The notes under the pieces are model-generated. The model did no database searches, had not been told where the DNA came from, and saw nothing but the letters and a program-made list of their open reading frames with translations. Positions 1 to 11,847 of a stretch of 64,000 bases of DNA are shown piece by piece. Origin of the DNA: Annulohypoxylon bovei var. microspora (Eukaryota > Ascomycota > Sordariomycetes > Xylariales > Hypoxylaceae); assembly GCA_022836615.1 (NCBI GenBank), contig MU405327.1, forward strand, positions 68,572 to 132,571, in the 5' to 3' direction. Each line of letters starts with the position of its first letter. Position 1 is the first letter of the stretch. The translations under genes were made by a program, and so were the position numbers.

Positions 1-1132
1 TCTTCGTGGTACTGTACCATTCGACTAACCGGCACAGCCCTTTCCTAAACCTCTGATGCATCGACGCCCACTCTTCGGGTAGGACACCGCCCTCTCCCCA
101 CCCAAGATTTTCCCTACTAGAGTCCCATTGATAGTCGACGTCGACACAGGCGTCACGAGCATGCGCAGCATAACCTTTCGGTATAGTCTCATTGATCGAA
201 AGAGCATATGAAGGAACGGGAGCTACGTATCCCGGATTCCAAAAGGGGTCAGAGGGGGCCTTATGCGCGGTCTTTGGGTCCAAGTTTCCAACCAAATCAC
301 CCGTGATTCTCGGCAAACCGCTTTTCAGAGCAGAAACGTTATCAAGACTAGAAGGAACATCAGACTCGGGGGTCATAGATGTAGCCAAGGGGCTCCCTCG
401 GCTAGGAGAAGCATTCCATAGCTGAGTCGGGGTATTTGGAGCATGTCGGCTATGAAAGTGAGGGTAATCGTTGTAATTTTCTCTCCGTAGAAGCTCGGCT
501 TTTGCAGTCATCAACATCAGGCTCGATTTGGGAGGTGGCGTAATATGTTCAAAGTAGTCGGGAGATAGCCATTCGCCGAGAAAGGGATCGAGTCGCAAAA
601 CGGACTTCTCGACTAGAGTCGGTGGCAAGGCCGGCGTACTTCGCGGAGAGGGAGATCTTTCGACGGGTGCGGGTAAGGAGGTGTTCGCAGCCAGGCCAGC
701 AGCTATAGCGATGGATGTTTGGGCACAACGAAGAAAGGGCGAGCTATGTATCACAACCTTGTAGCGGCGCTTCTTCTGCTTGGTAGGGGTCGCGTCTGGT
801 TCGTGATCGGTAGCGGCGTCCTCGTCATCTTCTTGTCTATCCTGCAAAATAGAAGCGATCCTAGCCCCGACGGTTTTAGACTGCATCCACCCGCCGTACG
901 TTAGAGGGGGGTCATAAGGGGTAGGCGAGGAGAGGTGCCATTGCTCGTCTGTAGCATCGAGGCGGTTCCCGTGCCTAGATTCAATTTCTCATATATTAGT
1001 TTCGATATAGGATCTTGCAAGGTGCTGAAGTGGTTGAACAGGTTGAACAGGTTGAAGATGTTGAAGGGGTAGTATATGGCAAGGTACATGTACAAACCTA
1101 ACTATGAATATGTAAGCCGGAGGGCGGCCCAT
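1..1132 (-). CDS. Histidine phosphatase (phosphoglycerate mutase-like) family protein, partial at the window edge
   Basis: Two exons are visible: 1132-1098 and 974 down to base 1, where the frame is still open, so the C-terminus lies outside the window. The intron (1097-975) has a GTTTGT donor, an ACTAAT branch-like site and a CTAG acceptor. It splits an arginine codon so that the reading becomes IFIVRHGNRLD, the RHG phospho-histidine motif of the histidine phosphatase superfamily. Downstream, SSPFLRCAQTSIAIAAG resembles the second conserved block (arginine near the active site). About 336 residues are visible, including a proline/serine-rich insertion around residues 105-210 and a WNPGYVAPVPSY stretch that I associate with fungal members of this family. 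It could be a phosphatase or a regulatory relative; the second catalytic histidine is beyond the edge. It is not obviously Tfc7, which also carries this fold. The intron contains short GTTGAACAG repeats (about 1031-1066, plus strand). Confidence 0.85.
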
Positions 1133-2425
1133 ATCATCTATTTTATGGCAACACAACAAAATAGATGGCGAGTTGTCGGGTAGCAGTATAGAGTTAGGGG
1201 TAGGGGTTATCCGTCTTTGAGTCCGACTCCAATAGAGTAAGTGTTGTAGATGGTTTCGTCAAATTCGCAAAGCGGCAGTTATGTATATGGTAGCTTTGAC
1301 CAAATGCATGTGATTTTTGCCGGAGGAGCTTTAGGTAGCTGTCACGAAGGTGTCACTTTAAGTTACACAAGTCTCGGTAATTGGTGAAGATGTGGTAAAT
1401 GAATTGCGGGTTTTGACTTAAAACAATTTCTCCTGTCGTGCAACTTTCGACCTCATATATTTCTAAGGTGGCTAGAATAGATGAGATGAGATGAGATGAA
1501 GAAAAGAAAGCCTAGAGAGCACACTAGGTACCTAAGGTATAATCATGAGGGAAAATAGAGCACAGTTAAGGTTCAATTAGGGTAGGTACTTGCGTTGTTC
1601 GCGCATCCCGCTCCAATACGTACATGCACTAAGTACACTACTGTCACTACATACATACCCAAGACATACCCAAGACAGCTGCCGTCTCCAAGCCTAGATG
1701 CAAGGGCGGAGACGGCGCATGACGATGAGGCGGGGCAACCTTGGAAGCTAGCGTATCTAAGTTCGCACAATACCTATTATTTATGGCTGCTCTCGCTGCG
1801 ACGCAACTGTAACTGCAGGTGCGTCAATATTCAATGTTCTGTTGGTGGAATTGGTAGACGAATTGCGGCTACTACTAGGTATGCTGGTATGTAAGTAGCC
1901 AAGGGCTTGAGGTCTAGCATTCATGTTAAGAGACATGTGGAAGATCTGGCTGAGCTATTGGATGTTCCTACAAGCCCCTGCAATTCTAGCGCTGTTAACC
2001 TTGGAAGTATGTACATAGCCCGACCCGATGACGCTACAATGCTTGAATGTACTTAGGTACTCATCCGTGGATGGCAGAATGTATGGATGTACCTAGACAG
2101 AAAGTGGGTAATCGGAGATAACGCCTGCCGACACTGGCGCGCTATGAAGCCAATTCGTCCCTACCGCGCTTGTACGTACATACGTTGTACACGAGAAAAA
2201 CCCCTGTTTAATTGAGCCTTAACGGGATGACCAATCAATATTCATTTCAAGGTACCTAGTAGTATTACTCTGTACATCATATTCCATTCACTGTTCAAAT
2301 GTTGTCCCAAGACATCGATATAGTAGCACAACACGAACATCGCCATTTTATATCATCGCCCGTCCATGACAGGACATCGAACGAAGACCACCGAAATCTC
2401 TAGTGATAGTTGATCGCCTATCATT
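1133..2425. other. Gene-free stretch between divergent genes
   Basis: No convincing coding frame on either strand. It lies between the left-edge phosphatase (minus) and GPI8 (plus), so it must hold both promoters. The only structure seen is a short GATGA tandem near 1480-1499 and TAGGTAC-type motifs. Confidence 0.6.
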
Positions 2426-3677
2426 ATGAAGCTCTCGAACGTATTACACCTCCCCGCGCTGCTGGCAGCGACACTGCTGTCTCCCGCACAACCCGTGTCG
2501 GCTGAGCACACCAGCAACTGGGCCGTCTTGGTAGGCACTTCGAGATTCTGGTTCAACTACCGCCATCTCGCCAACGTCTTGTCCATGTACCGAACCGTCA
2601 AGCGACTGGGAATCCCCGATTCGCAAATCATCCTGATGCTTCCCGACGACATGGCATGCAATCCTCGGAATGCCTTTCCAGGTACCGTGTATAGTAACGC
2701 AGATCGCGCCGTCGACCTGTACGGGGACAACATCGAAGTCGACTACCGGGGATACGAGGTTACCGTCGAGAACTTCATTAGATTGTTAACGGATCGCGTT
2801 GGGGACGAGATGCCGAGGAGCAAGCGATTGCTGACAGACGACCGGAGCAACATATTCGTTTATATGACAGGCCACGGAGGAAACGAGTTCCTGAAGTTCC
2901 AAGATGCGGAAGAAATCGGTGCTTTTGATTTGGCGGATGCGTTTGAGCAGATGTGGGAGAAGAGAAGGTAAAGAACCAGAGGAATCAAAAGCCATTTTTA
3001 GACTGACGATGATGTTGTTGGATAGGTACCACGAGATTCTCTTCATGATCGACACATGCCAAGCGAACACGATGTACAGCAAGCTCTATTCTCCTAACAT
3101 CATCGCAACCGGGTCCTCCGAGCTGGATCAATCCTCGTATTCCCACCACGCCGATAATGATGTCGGGGTGGCTGTTATCGACCGGTATACATATTATAAC
3201 CTCGAATTTCTAGAGTCCGAAGTCAAAGACCTAGGCAGTAAGAAAACGGTCGGCGATTTATTCGACAGTTACAATTACGAGAAGATCCATTCGCACGCCG
3301 GTGTCCGGTATGACTTATTCCGGGGCGGCCCGGATGCTGCACGGAGTCGGCTGCTGACCGACTTCTTCGGAAACATACAGAATGTAGAAGTGGATGGAGC
3401 TAGGAATAATACGGTCGATGACGAGATGTTAGCTCTTAGCAAGACCATAGCAAAACTGCGAGAGATGGCCGATGAAGAGGAAGAGGCTGCTGTAGTAAAC
3501 AAGAGCAATGCTACAGGGTCGACCAAAGCTAATCCTCCACCGCCAAAACGAGTTCAGAAGGCCAAGCCATTGACGGATGAGAACTGGTACACGAAGAAAC
3601 TTGTGGGTGCGACAGCATTAGCTAGTTGCGCTGCTTTGTGGGCTCTCGGGTCCTACTTGGAGACACCGAAGAATTAG
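2426..3677 (+). CDS. GPI8: GPI-anchor transamidase catalytic subunit (GPI8/PIG-K)
   Basis: Cysteine protease of the C13 (legumain/caspase-like) clan that, in the ER membrane complex, cleaves the C-terminal signal of proproteins and attaches a GPI anchor. Exons 2426-2967 and 3026-3677 give 397 residues; the 58-nt intron splits an arginine codon (AG|G). A signal peptide covers about residues 1-26, followed by the family start NWAVLVGTSRFWFNYRH. The catalytic dyad is visible: His150 in YMTGHGGNEF and Cys192 in MIDTCQA, the latter just after the intron. A hydrophobic segment near the C-terminus (about residues 372-390) fits the single transmembrane helix. Length matches the family (about 400). 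The TFIIIC90 gene follows on the same strand 590 bp downstream. Identification is secure. Confidence 0.97.
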
Positions 3678-4263
3678 AAAAAAGTAAAAATTCATCTCAT
3701 GTTAATAATAAAAGAGAGTTCTAATACGGAATATCAAATTTGACATGATAACGGTATGCAAGTAGATATATTGAGTTCTGGGGTTTGTCAAGACATTGGG
3801 TACCTCCATGGCTTCCAATGGATATTTTGGGTTATACTGTAAGGGTTGGCTTCATTTACACATGCTGCACATGGTGGTTTTTAGGCGTTTTTTCTTCTAT
3901 TCACAACATCTCTCCATCATTAATTACCCAGTATTTCACAGTTGCCCAACGCACATTGGTAGGTGAGATAAGATAAATAGATACAATTATTCAATTGATC
4001 ATAATAGACTGCACGTGTGTACTTATATATAAGGAAGTACCTCAGGGTTTTCCGGGTTACAAGATTTATTTAAATCAAATTAACACTTCAAACTTTTTTC
4101 TCAATTTTCACTTTCACACCTCATCTCGCCTCGCCTTGCCTCGCCTTGCCTCGCCCAAAGAAGGCCTTACCATGAAACTACAGTTCCAAACATACCAATC
4201 AATGATAAGATTCGACCAATTACGATGACCTAGGAATACCGTTATCGTTCAAGTCACTTCAAG
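3678..4263. other. Intergenic region with pyrimidine-rich repeat before TFIIIC90
   Basis: No gene seen. Near 4128-4154 the sequence repeats CCTCGCCTTG units, a pyrimidine-rich stretch about 110-135 bp before the TFIIIC90 start codon, as is common in fungal core promoters. Confidence 0.5.
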
Positions 4264-6671
4264 ATGTCTTCTGAAAATCGCAAGGATAATATTCTACCAC
4301 TAGAATCATTCACCCTAACAGCCGTCCCATCAAGCACACATAACATCGTATGGTCCCCTGATGCCGAACTGGCTATTGGATGCGACGATTGCGTCTTTCT
4401 ATTCATCCCGGACTACACCATTCCCAAATCTCAAAAGGGTAGAGATCCCGGAGTGGTGCGCCAGTACAATGACGTCGCCCTCCGTTTCCCTAGCGTCGAA
4501 CACAGAAGCCCGGAATTGAATCGTCCCCTATTCGACCTTGTGGGGCAAGAGTTTCCCGACTTCGAGTTCGTTCCCGGCGGGGGCGGCTCGGGCCCCGTCA
4601 CTAGCCAGGGCAGTTCTATGAACCACCTCGTTGCGTTGGAGTGGTCCCCCTGTGGCCTAGGCCGGATGAGTCGATCTGCTCTCGCTGTGCTCACCGGCGC
4701 CGGCACCATCACCGTCTATTGCGAAGGCGCGTCGGATAGCAAGAACGCATTTAAGCCCCGCGGCCGTAGCGCCAGAACCTTGAAACCTTGGGTTGCTGCT
4801 TGGGGTGTTGGCGCAGGCCTACTTTTGCCCGCCGCCAAAGGACACCAAGTAGAATACACTAAAGAATACATCACGGCATTTGCGTGGGCGAGAGATACAG
4901 ACGGCTATGGCGCACTACTAGCGTACGCCAATGACGATGATGACATCGTTATAGTATCTGTACAAGCCAGACACGATTCGAATGCGACTCCGGGCGATCG
5001 CGGCCAGTGGAGGGTTGAAGAGGTCGCAAGATTTACAGGTGCAGGGCCGCACCCGAAATCAAATGTGCGTATTCGAGTTATTGCTCAGACATTCGCTTGC
5101 TTGTATTGACGCTTATTTTAGCAGAGCGACCCGGACTTTTCACCCTCCGGCTCATCATTCTCGCTTAGTTGGGGCCCGTGGCTTAAAAGGGGAACTTCGA
5201 AGACCAGTATGATCTCTTACGTAGCCAAAGACTACGTTGGGTTAAGACAAGTCACTATCAAATCGCGGCATCTGGGAATGACATCCCCGAATGTAAAGGT
5301 TGATAAGGTTGACGCCGACGGAGTCTGCCTCTATCTAGCCCCAGATGCGTTCGTCGTCTGGGAAGATCTCGTAAGACATTGATTTCTCATAAAATATCAT
5401 ACGATTTCAAACTGATGGGATATGTAATACCAGATATGGACCATTGGGCAATCAAAGGTATGTCGCGGTATTATCGCCACTCCTATGCTCGCGAAGGCAT
5501 TTCAAGTATCCTTCGACGATTCCCAATCTGGGAAAATGGCCAGGCACACTACATATGAGTGCGACAGCACATATTCTGAGTTAGAAGGCGATATCCCTAC
5601 ACAAAATCCCATTACCGGTATGTACTCAGCAATCACTGTCAGTCTCATACCCCAACTCACATCTTACAGGGCTCATCATTCATCCTCCTTCACTCTCTCA
5701 AACCACCACGACTCCTTCTTACTCACTAGTCCGACTCTCGGCAACTCACGAGAACGATGCTTGGTATCAGACAAATCTTCCGCTACCTCCTAATCCCGAA
5801 GACGGGATTGTCGGGCCCCGGTGGGCGACTGAGATCAACCAGATCGTCGAACATCAACTACCGCGGGCGATGGCATACAGGGCTGTTGTAGACGGGGGTA
5901 GTATCGGGTCAGAAGCCATCTCGGACGAGGATGATGAAATGGATGCCGAGTCACTTGAGGGATCGGAATATGACCCGGACGAGAATTTTGCCGGCATAGA
6001 TACCGAGGATCAAGTCCATATCAACAGGGTCCGTATCTGGGGAATGACCTCTAGCCCGGGCGGAGGAGTCACCGCCGTTTTTATGAGCCAGCATAACACC
6101 GTATTCTATGGACGAGATACATTTGCAGGAGTAAAGTGCCGCGTCCTCTTCGGCAGACATGACAGCAGCGCGGACAAGAACGAAGAGGCCCTCACCACCC
6201 TAGCTATGAAGAAACTCAGCACCGAAGCTAAGACGTGGGAGTGGATGTACGGTCAAGGTCCTCCTGTGCCGGGAGTCGGCACCTCAAATATTCAGACCAG
6301 CGAAGATCGCAATGCCCTGAAGGACCATTTCGAACTGGTCGCCCGTCAGCAGCCATGCTCTTTCTGCGAGCTACCTTTGGAACCGAAAGGCAAGTTATGT
6401 CAGTGTGAGCAGGGACACCTTTTCGGTAAGCACCTCTAACTCCTACAAGTTCATTCGTGTAATAATCTAACAATACTCCCTGCTAGTTACGTGCGCGACT
6501 ACAGGTCTCCCTATTCTGGCCCCGGGCCTATCGAGAACCTGCGGCGTGTGCGGCTCTAAGTGTTTGAATAGGGATAACCTCATCATCATGGCGCCACAGC
6601 TTAAGGACATCATTATGGACGAAATCTCTGATGAACTCTGCGGCAGCTGTGGTGGGAAGTTTGTGAATTAA
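4264..6671 (+). CDS. Transcription factor IIIC 90 kDa subunit (delta/TFC8-type)
   Basis: Subunit of the RNA polymerase III initiation factor TFIIIC, nuclear. Five exons: 4264-5064, 5125-5370, 5434-5617, 5670-6425 and 6487-6671, about 723 residues. The exon 2 start could instead be 5122. The N-terminal half reads as the TFIIIC90 beta-propeller domain (HNIVWSPDAELAIGCDDCVF; later IWTIGQSKVCRGIIATP). A strongly acidic linker follows (SDEDDEMDAESLEGSEYD). The C-terminal 95 residues carry the TFIIIC zinc-finger pattern: CSFC, CQCEQGH, TC, CGVCGSKC and CGSCGG. The last intron falls inside this module (HLF|VTCATTG) and splicing restores the usual GHLFVTC reading. All introns have GTRNGT-like donors. 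The gene sits co-directionally after GPI8. Assignment rests on the combination of N-terminal propeller and C-terminal zinc module; the symbol is left empty because fungal naming varies. Confidence 0.9.
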
Positions 6672-7482
6672 TACCACATACTTACGATAACTTAGGGACC
6701 TACCTAGGTAACTAGATAAGTACATTGGCGCGTAGCGAAATATTATACACTAGGTTAACTAGTAGGTATTTGATGGAGTATGCTGCGTATTAGTGGTAAA
6801 ATCTCACATAGGTTTAATACTTTCTTCTCAAGTACCTACCTAAATAGATGAGTAAGCCATACATATTCAAAGCATCCCCAGGACTAGTTCAAGCAATAAG
6901 CTTAGATATTGAGAAACAGGTTTATGCTGGAATCCTCCCGCATCGGCAGTTCTACTTGCTCAACATTTATCATTTTATATCTTACCTGCGTAATTATTAG
7001 GATGTATTAATCCTTAGTATAAATTACAATAAACATCTCATAGGTAACCATACACCGGCTCTTTGAATTAACTTTGATTGAAGAATCTAAGAACAGCATC
7101 TTTCTCAATGTTTCATTGCTAACCAATTAGTTAGTGTCTGTTTCCTAACCCCCCTCCCCTCCCCCTTTTTTTACTAAACATCTACCTCATCTTGTAGTTA
7201 GGGGAATATGCTATTTTGTGTAACTATTTCACTAAACATCTAATCGCCTAACCAATGGCATTCGCAAGCGCTCTTTTTTAAGGGCACGGCAATTTCTAAA
7301 AGTTTGATATAATAGGTAACTAGGTAGTTTCAAAAAGCTCTAAATGACATGAAAAGAAGCTCCCTGTAAAAAGGAAGTGTAACAAGCTATATACTAGGTC
7401 CTAGTAAGATGTAGATACCTTTTGCACCAATGAAGGCTTCGATTGTCTAATATCCTATCGTCACATGACGATCATAATGACT
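6672..7482. other. Gene-free stretch between convergent genes
   Basis: AT-rich, no coding frame of interest. It contains a C-rich/T-rich run around 7150-7172 and several TAGGTAACTAG-like motifs. It separates the 3' ends of TFIIIC90 and the ribotoxin-like gene. Confidence 0.5.
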
Positions 7483-8054
7483 CTAGGTGGAAGATGTGCA
7501 CTTCTGGAAGAAGCCCTTGCCCTGGTGGTCCTTGTCCACCTCAGAGTGTGTCATGACACCGCATACCTTGGGCCGCTTGTCGTGGGTTCCGTTGTCCACG
7601 ATGTACACAACACGTAGAGGTGTCTTAGCCTGGCCGCTAGAGACGGAGTCCTTCTGCCACTCATCGACTTTGCTGCTCTGCCAGTAGATGGGGTCTGTTG
7701 TAGCAAAATTAGCGAGAATCTTTAAGAGAGTGTTAGGGGTATAGATCACATACACTCGAACAACTGGGCGTTCTTGGTATTGCAGCCCTTGACGCCCCAC
7801 TGGATCTTGTCACCGTTGCCGTAGTTGTGAGGGTCACCACTCTTGCCCTTGGTAAAGGCGGCCTTCTTAGCCTGAGCGTTCGCCCTATCCATGCTAACCT
7901 TGTATTCCGTGCGGGACTGGTCGCTCTTGGGGTTGCAGATGACCATGCTATCGCGGGTCTCGAGCTTGACAGCAGCACCGTTTTCTTCGACGGGCAGCGC
8001 GGAGACAGATGCACCGGCAAGGGCGAGAGAAAGAAAGATCTTGGTGAGCTGCAT
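7483..8054 (-). CDS. Secreted ribotoxin-like ribonuclease (hirsutellin-type, T1/F1 RNase fold)
   Basis: Two exons, 8054-7754 and 7694-7483, predict about 170 residues. The intron (GTATGTG donor, CAACAG acceptor) is 59 nt. A clear signal peptide occupies about residues 1-19 (hydrophobic stretch ending SVSA), followed by a short possibly processed propeptide. The mature part has four cysteines, a DPHNYGNGD segment and a CGVMTHS segment, in the order expected of the small insect-pathogen ribotoxins related to hirsutellin A rather than the larger alpha-sarcin type. Known ribotoxins cut the sarcin-ricin loop of large-subunit rRNA; that activity is inferred from family, not shown here. The gene is intact, with no frameshift or premature stop. 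It is isolated, with gene-poor sequence on both sides. It might be a non-ribotoxic extracellular RNase of the same fold. Confidence 0.85.
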
Positions 8055-9245
8055 TTTGATGGAAGGAGGGTTTCAGAGTATGATAGTTTGATATCGAGAT
8101 GGTAACGAGGTTTCTATGTTATTGCTTGAGGTTATCTGCTTGGATGAGGAAGTTTGATTGTTCATGGGATGAAGCTCTCCTTTTAAATCACATCGTTGAC
8201 TAGGTATAGAAGACCTCGGATACTATTTCCTTACCAAATCGATATCCTTACATAGAGCAAGGCTGTACAACGACGATCTGAATTTAAGGGCTGAGTAGAG
8301 AAATCCATACATTGGGGTTTGAGGTGAGCTCAGCTAGACAACGAGGCGGGTCTGTGTTAAGAAATGTCGTCAGCTATAGCCTCAAGATATCCATCCAGGG
8401 TTACATGTAGACACAATCAATGTAGCGTCTAGTATAGGTAAAACTAGCAAGCTATCTACCTGCCTGCTTACCTATTCTCTGCCTGGCTTGCATATCAATC
8501 CGCTTAGGCCGGACCGCGCTTAGGCATGCAACTGTTACATAGTACTTTAGATAGGTACCTGTTGAATGGCGTTTGTATCCCGGATCATACATCGTATTTT
8601 TTCTACGGCTTTTGGGTGATACTAGGGCGATGGCTGACCTCGTGTGTCGATCCCGATGTAAACTATATTATAGGACAGACCGTAACTAAGTTTATGGCAA
8701 ATCCGAGGTTTGGCGATGTTTCCATGGCGGATGTAGGTTATAGATCTTCAATGCATACTCAAGTGGTGTGCAGGTTGAAGAATAGCGTCGGCTGCTTTAA
8801 AAAAAGAGATCACTATACTTAGTGTCTATCAAGGAATATCGGTCCACTTCATACCTTACTGAGACAGAGCGAAGGAATCGTCATGCTGTGATGTGGGGAG
8901 CGATTGTCGTGGGTTTGACAAGTTGACAAGCTATGGTGGCCCATAGGTGGTACTGTGCCAAAAATAAATCAAATTTTGGAAAATAGAAGTAGCTATGCCT
9001 AATACGGTAGTTGTGTTGGTGGATATTAAGCCACATATTGGTGGGATGATAAATGAGTACATGCATTAATAGCTGGAGGTAGGTAGGTAGACGCATGGTA
9101 CTTGTGTTCGCATACAAATTTAGCTATAAGATTATGTACCTATGGTCGCCTTGCTAAGGTCGCCTTGCTAATGAAGGCCTTTTACCTACCTACCTACCTA
9201 CCTACTTACTTAGGTATGTTATTACTGACCTTGCATGTACGTAAA

Positions 9246-9272
9246 AGCTGTAATAGCTGTAATAGCTGTAAT
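9246..9272. repeat. Three copies of AGCTGTAAT
   Basis: Three perfect tandem copies. The unit is the reverse complement of that in the array at 9530-9625, about 260 bp away, so the two arrays can pair. Confidence 0.9.
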
Positions 9273-9529
9273 TGGAAACGTGATCCTATACAGCCTGTAT
9301 TACCACGTTGCACGTCTTAAAATCTATGATATCTACTGATTGTATTACCTAGTACTCAAGTGGAATGCATGTTTAATTGATTAATTAATTAATGATGGTT
9401 ACTATTAACAGCTATTAGTAAGGTTACCTTTATGTAATCACTCAACAGCGATGCCTTGGTATGTAAGAATAGGTTATGCTAATGGTTAATATTAAGCAAT
9501 TAATATCACTCTTATATAAAATAAATATA

Positions 9530-9625
9530 TTACAGCTATTACAGCTATTACAGCTATTACAGCTATTACAGCTATTACAGCTATTACAGCTATTACAGCT
9601 ATTACAGCTATTACAGCTATTACAG
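9530..9625. repeat. Minisatellite of TTACAGCTA, ten units plus a partial
   Basis: Ten perfect 9-bp units followed by TTACAG, then degenerate ACAGCAATT-like copies to about 9653. Perfect identity between units suggests recent slippage expansion. Confidence 0.95.
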
Positions 9626-9718
9626 TACAGCAATTACAATACAGCAATTGCAGTGGTTCAACCTTACACCTACTTATCCAAGCTGGGGATAACCTCATTG
9701 TCCTCTTAATTAGAAACC

Positions 9719-9778
9719 AATCAACAAGTCAATCAGCAAGTCAATTAACAAGTCGATCAGCAAGTCGACCAACAAGCT
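9719..9778. repeat. Five imperfect copies of a 12-bp unit (AATCAACAAGTC-like)
   Basis: Units vary at a few positions (AATC/AATT/GATC/GACC then AACAAGTC or AGCAAGTC). No coding frame uses it. Confidence 0.85.
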
Positions 9779-10451
9779 AAATAAATAACTAGTAGCATCT
9801 AAGTAACAAGTTTTTACACCTAATTGTACGGGCAATCTTATAAAGTTGAATGCACGAAGTACCTGCTTAGCGAGGGATAAGCCACTACCTACCTGTGGCT
9901 GCAACACACCTTACCCTTTTAGGCAGTATTTACACTCCAATATTTTTTTGGCACAGTCTTACCTATGGGCCTCCATACTATGAAGCTACTATCAGGTAGC
10001 TAAGAAATGAATATCGTAGTCAAAAGTTGTAAGATGCGCTAATACGTCAAAAGCTGGTCGATCTCGGGAGAGTCTGACAGGTCCAACGGCAATCATTGCC
10101 GAAACACTGGTTCCAGGGGCTGTCAGCTTAATCAGACGTAAGCTTATATTTAAGGTAAACGGTAAACCCCGTTGGATTCTGTATTTGTGTCACTTAATTA
10201 AGAAAAATGGCCCTTTAATAAACGTGCATCAATGGATATCGTCCCATTTAGGTAATCCTGTACATCAGGCTTCTGCTTGCTGGGCTCAGCTTTGTCCGAT
10301 TCAAGCGAAGTCGTACAACACGAGACGGTGAAGTCACATCAGGGATCGCATCTGCCTACAATATTCGTGTCCAGGTATTAATCAGCTCTCCCGTCACTCT
10401 CACTGAAACTCAACTTGATCACCTACCTACTTTATACCAAACCAACCAACC

Positions 10452-11438
10452 ATGGCTGCTGAGCAAGACGAGCCAAAGGCCCTTATCCTGAACCTGTACG
10501 ATGATGAGGACGCTGACGACCAATTCTGCAAGAGCTTGATGCAAGCTCTGGTCGACGGCTCTCGAACCCCATCTCAGGTCGCGGCCGATCTTGATGCCTG
10601 GGTCGTGAAAGAGTCTTCGCGCAGGTTGCAAAAGTTCTCGGACCAACCTGATCTTATCGAGAAAGATGATGCCGGGCATATGCTCCGCACTAGCATGCCA
10701 AATGCAAGCGGATATGTTGAACTCTTCTTTCAAAGCTTTCCTAGCCTGTGTTCTGTTTTCTCGCCGTATCATGCTGGCCAGACCAGAATCATCCAATTCA
10801 TCGAAGCCTTATTAGCTATTCCCAACCACGAGGCCCCTGATTATTTCGTGGAAGGCGGCGACCACAAGGACGTTAATATGATAACCCTATGGTCGGACCG
10901 CGGCTATTCGACAGAGGAGTTTCGTATCGAGGCAGACGGTTTGTGTCTCTAATAATATTCACAACAACATTGGTCTAACGAAGGACGTGCAGCTATCAGA
11001 CACCCCGGCTCGGAAATCGAGATCCCTGGCAGCGAGTCGGAGGCTCGCTGGCGCAACTACCAGTCTACCATAGCGCGCATTACCTTGACCGGCTTCAGCG
11101 AATGTGGCTTCACTAGTGCGCTGCGCGATATTCTGCCCAGCGGCAAGAAGTATCCCAGTTTCAATATCTGGGTGACCTCCAAGCCGGCTACGATTGGAGG
11201 CCACATTCTAGCCGCGGCACAGTGGATCATGTGGCCCGACGAGGCGCGCTACGTATATCAGCAGTGTAAGAAAAAGGAAAAGGTGGACAGGAAGAATCCT
11301 AGGGACACATGGAGCATGGAAAACTGGAGGATATGGAAAGCACAATTCCAACTTTTTGCTTGGGATGAGAGGATCGACCCGCGAGCTCGTGAGGTGGCTA
11401 AAAAGGCCGTCGATAGGATGATCGAAGTCGAAGAGTAG
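10452..11438 (+). CDS. DUF3632-type fungal protein of unknown function
   Basis: Exons 10452-10938 and 10993-11438 give about 310 residues. The donor GTTTGT and acceptor GTGCAG keep frame and join DGL-type sequence to HPGSEIEIPGSE; an upstream GGTCTAACG is a good branch site. A second acceptor 8 nt downstream is possible with a different donor. The protein looks cytosolic, with no signal peptide or membrane segment. The central block ARWRNYQSTIARIT and the later AAQWIMWPDEARYVY fit the DUF3632 family, common in Sordariomycetes and Eurotiomycetes and often present in several paralogues. No function is known to me. It lies 410 bp upstream of the beta-lactamase-like gene on the same strand. Confidence 0.8.
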
Positions 11439-11847
11439 GATGAATCTTCGTGGTTCTTCATCTTGTCTTCCTTATATACAATTTAAGTCTTATGAATACC
11501 CAGTACCTAGTTAGTAGGTACCTACCTGTGGTGTAGAATACCGGGGACGGGGTAATACAGGGCTATGTACGTATATACGGAATTCGCATGGTGATCGTCA
11601 ATTTGATGCATTAGCTTAGATAGATACCTAGGTACCTACCTACATAGATATGCACTGTCACTGTCTCGGCGAAGAGTCATTCGGGGTAAGACCCTTTGCG
11701 TTAATTGAAATGTCCTCCAAACAAACAATACGCTGTTTATGAGGTAGTGATGTATAAAATGATCAATAGGAAATGCTAAAACGTAAATGAATTTCGACTT
11801 CCGAGAAATAATATTTCAAATATCCAGCATAGAAACAGCGGGTAAAG
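11439..11847. other. Short intergenic spacer
   Basis: Contains several TAGGTACCTACC motifs (11514-11525, 11630-11645) and no gene. It is the promoter region of the beta-lactamase-like gene. Confidence 0.5.

Larger units (their letters stand above)
8055..10451. other. Repeat-rich gene-free region
   Basis: About 2.4 kb without a credible gene. It holds ACCTACCTACC runs (about 9183-9205), two oppositely oriented arrays of a 9-bp unit (9246-9272 and 9530-9625) and a 12-bp tandem repeat (9719-9778), listed separately. Apparent short frames here encode only the translated simple repeats. Confidence 0.6.

Noticed and set aside
1846..1885. tRNA-Leu-like sequence GGTGGAATTGGTAGACG
   Set aside because: Only the D-arm-like part resembles a tRNA; no matching acceptor stem or T-loop was found nearby.
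9442..9709. Frames encoding LQLLQL, SCNSCN or IAVIAV repeats
   Set aside because: Simple translation of the 9-bp minisatellite in different frames.
9530..9778. Possible CRISPR array
   Set aside because: The tandem units are contiguous without unique spacers, and the organism is a eukaryote.
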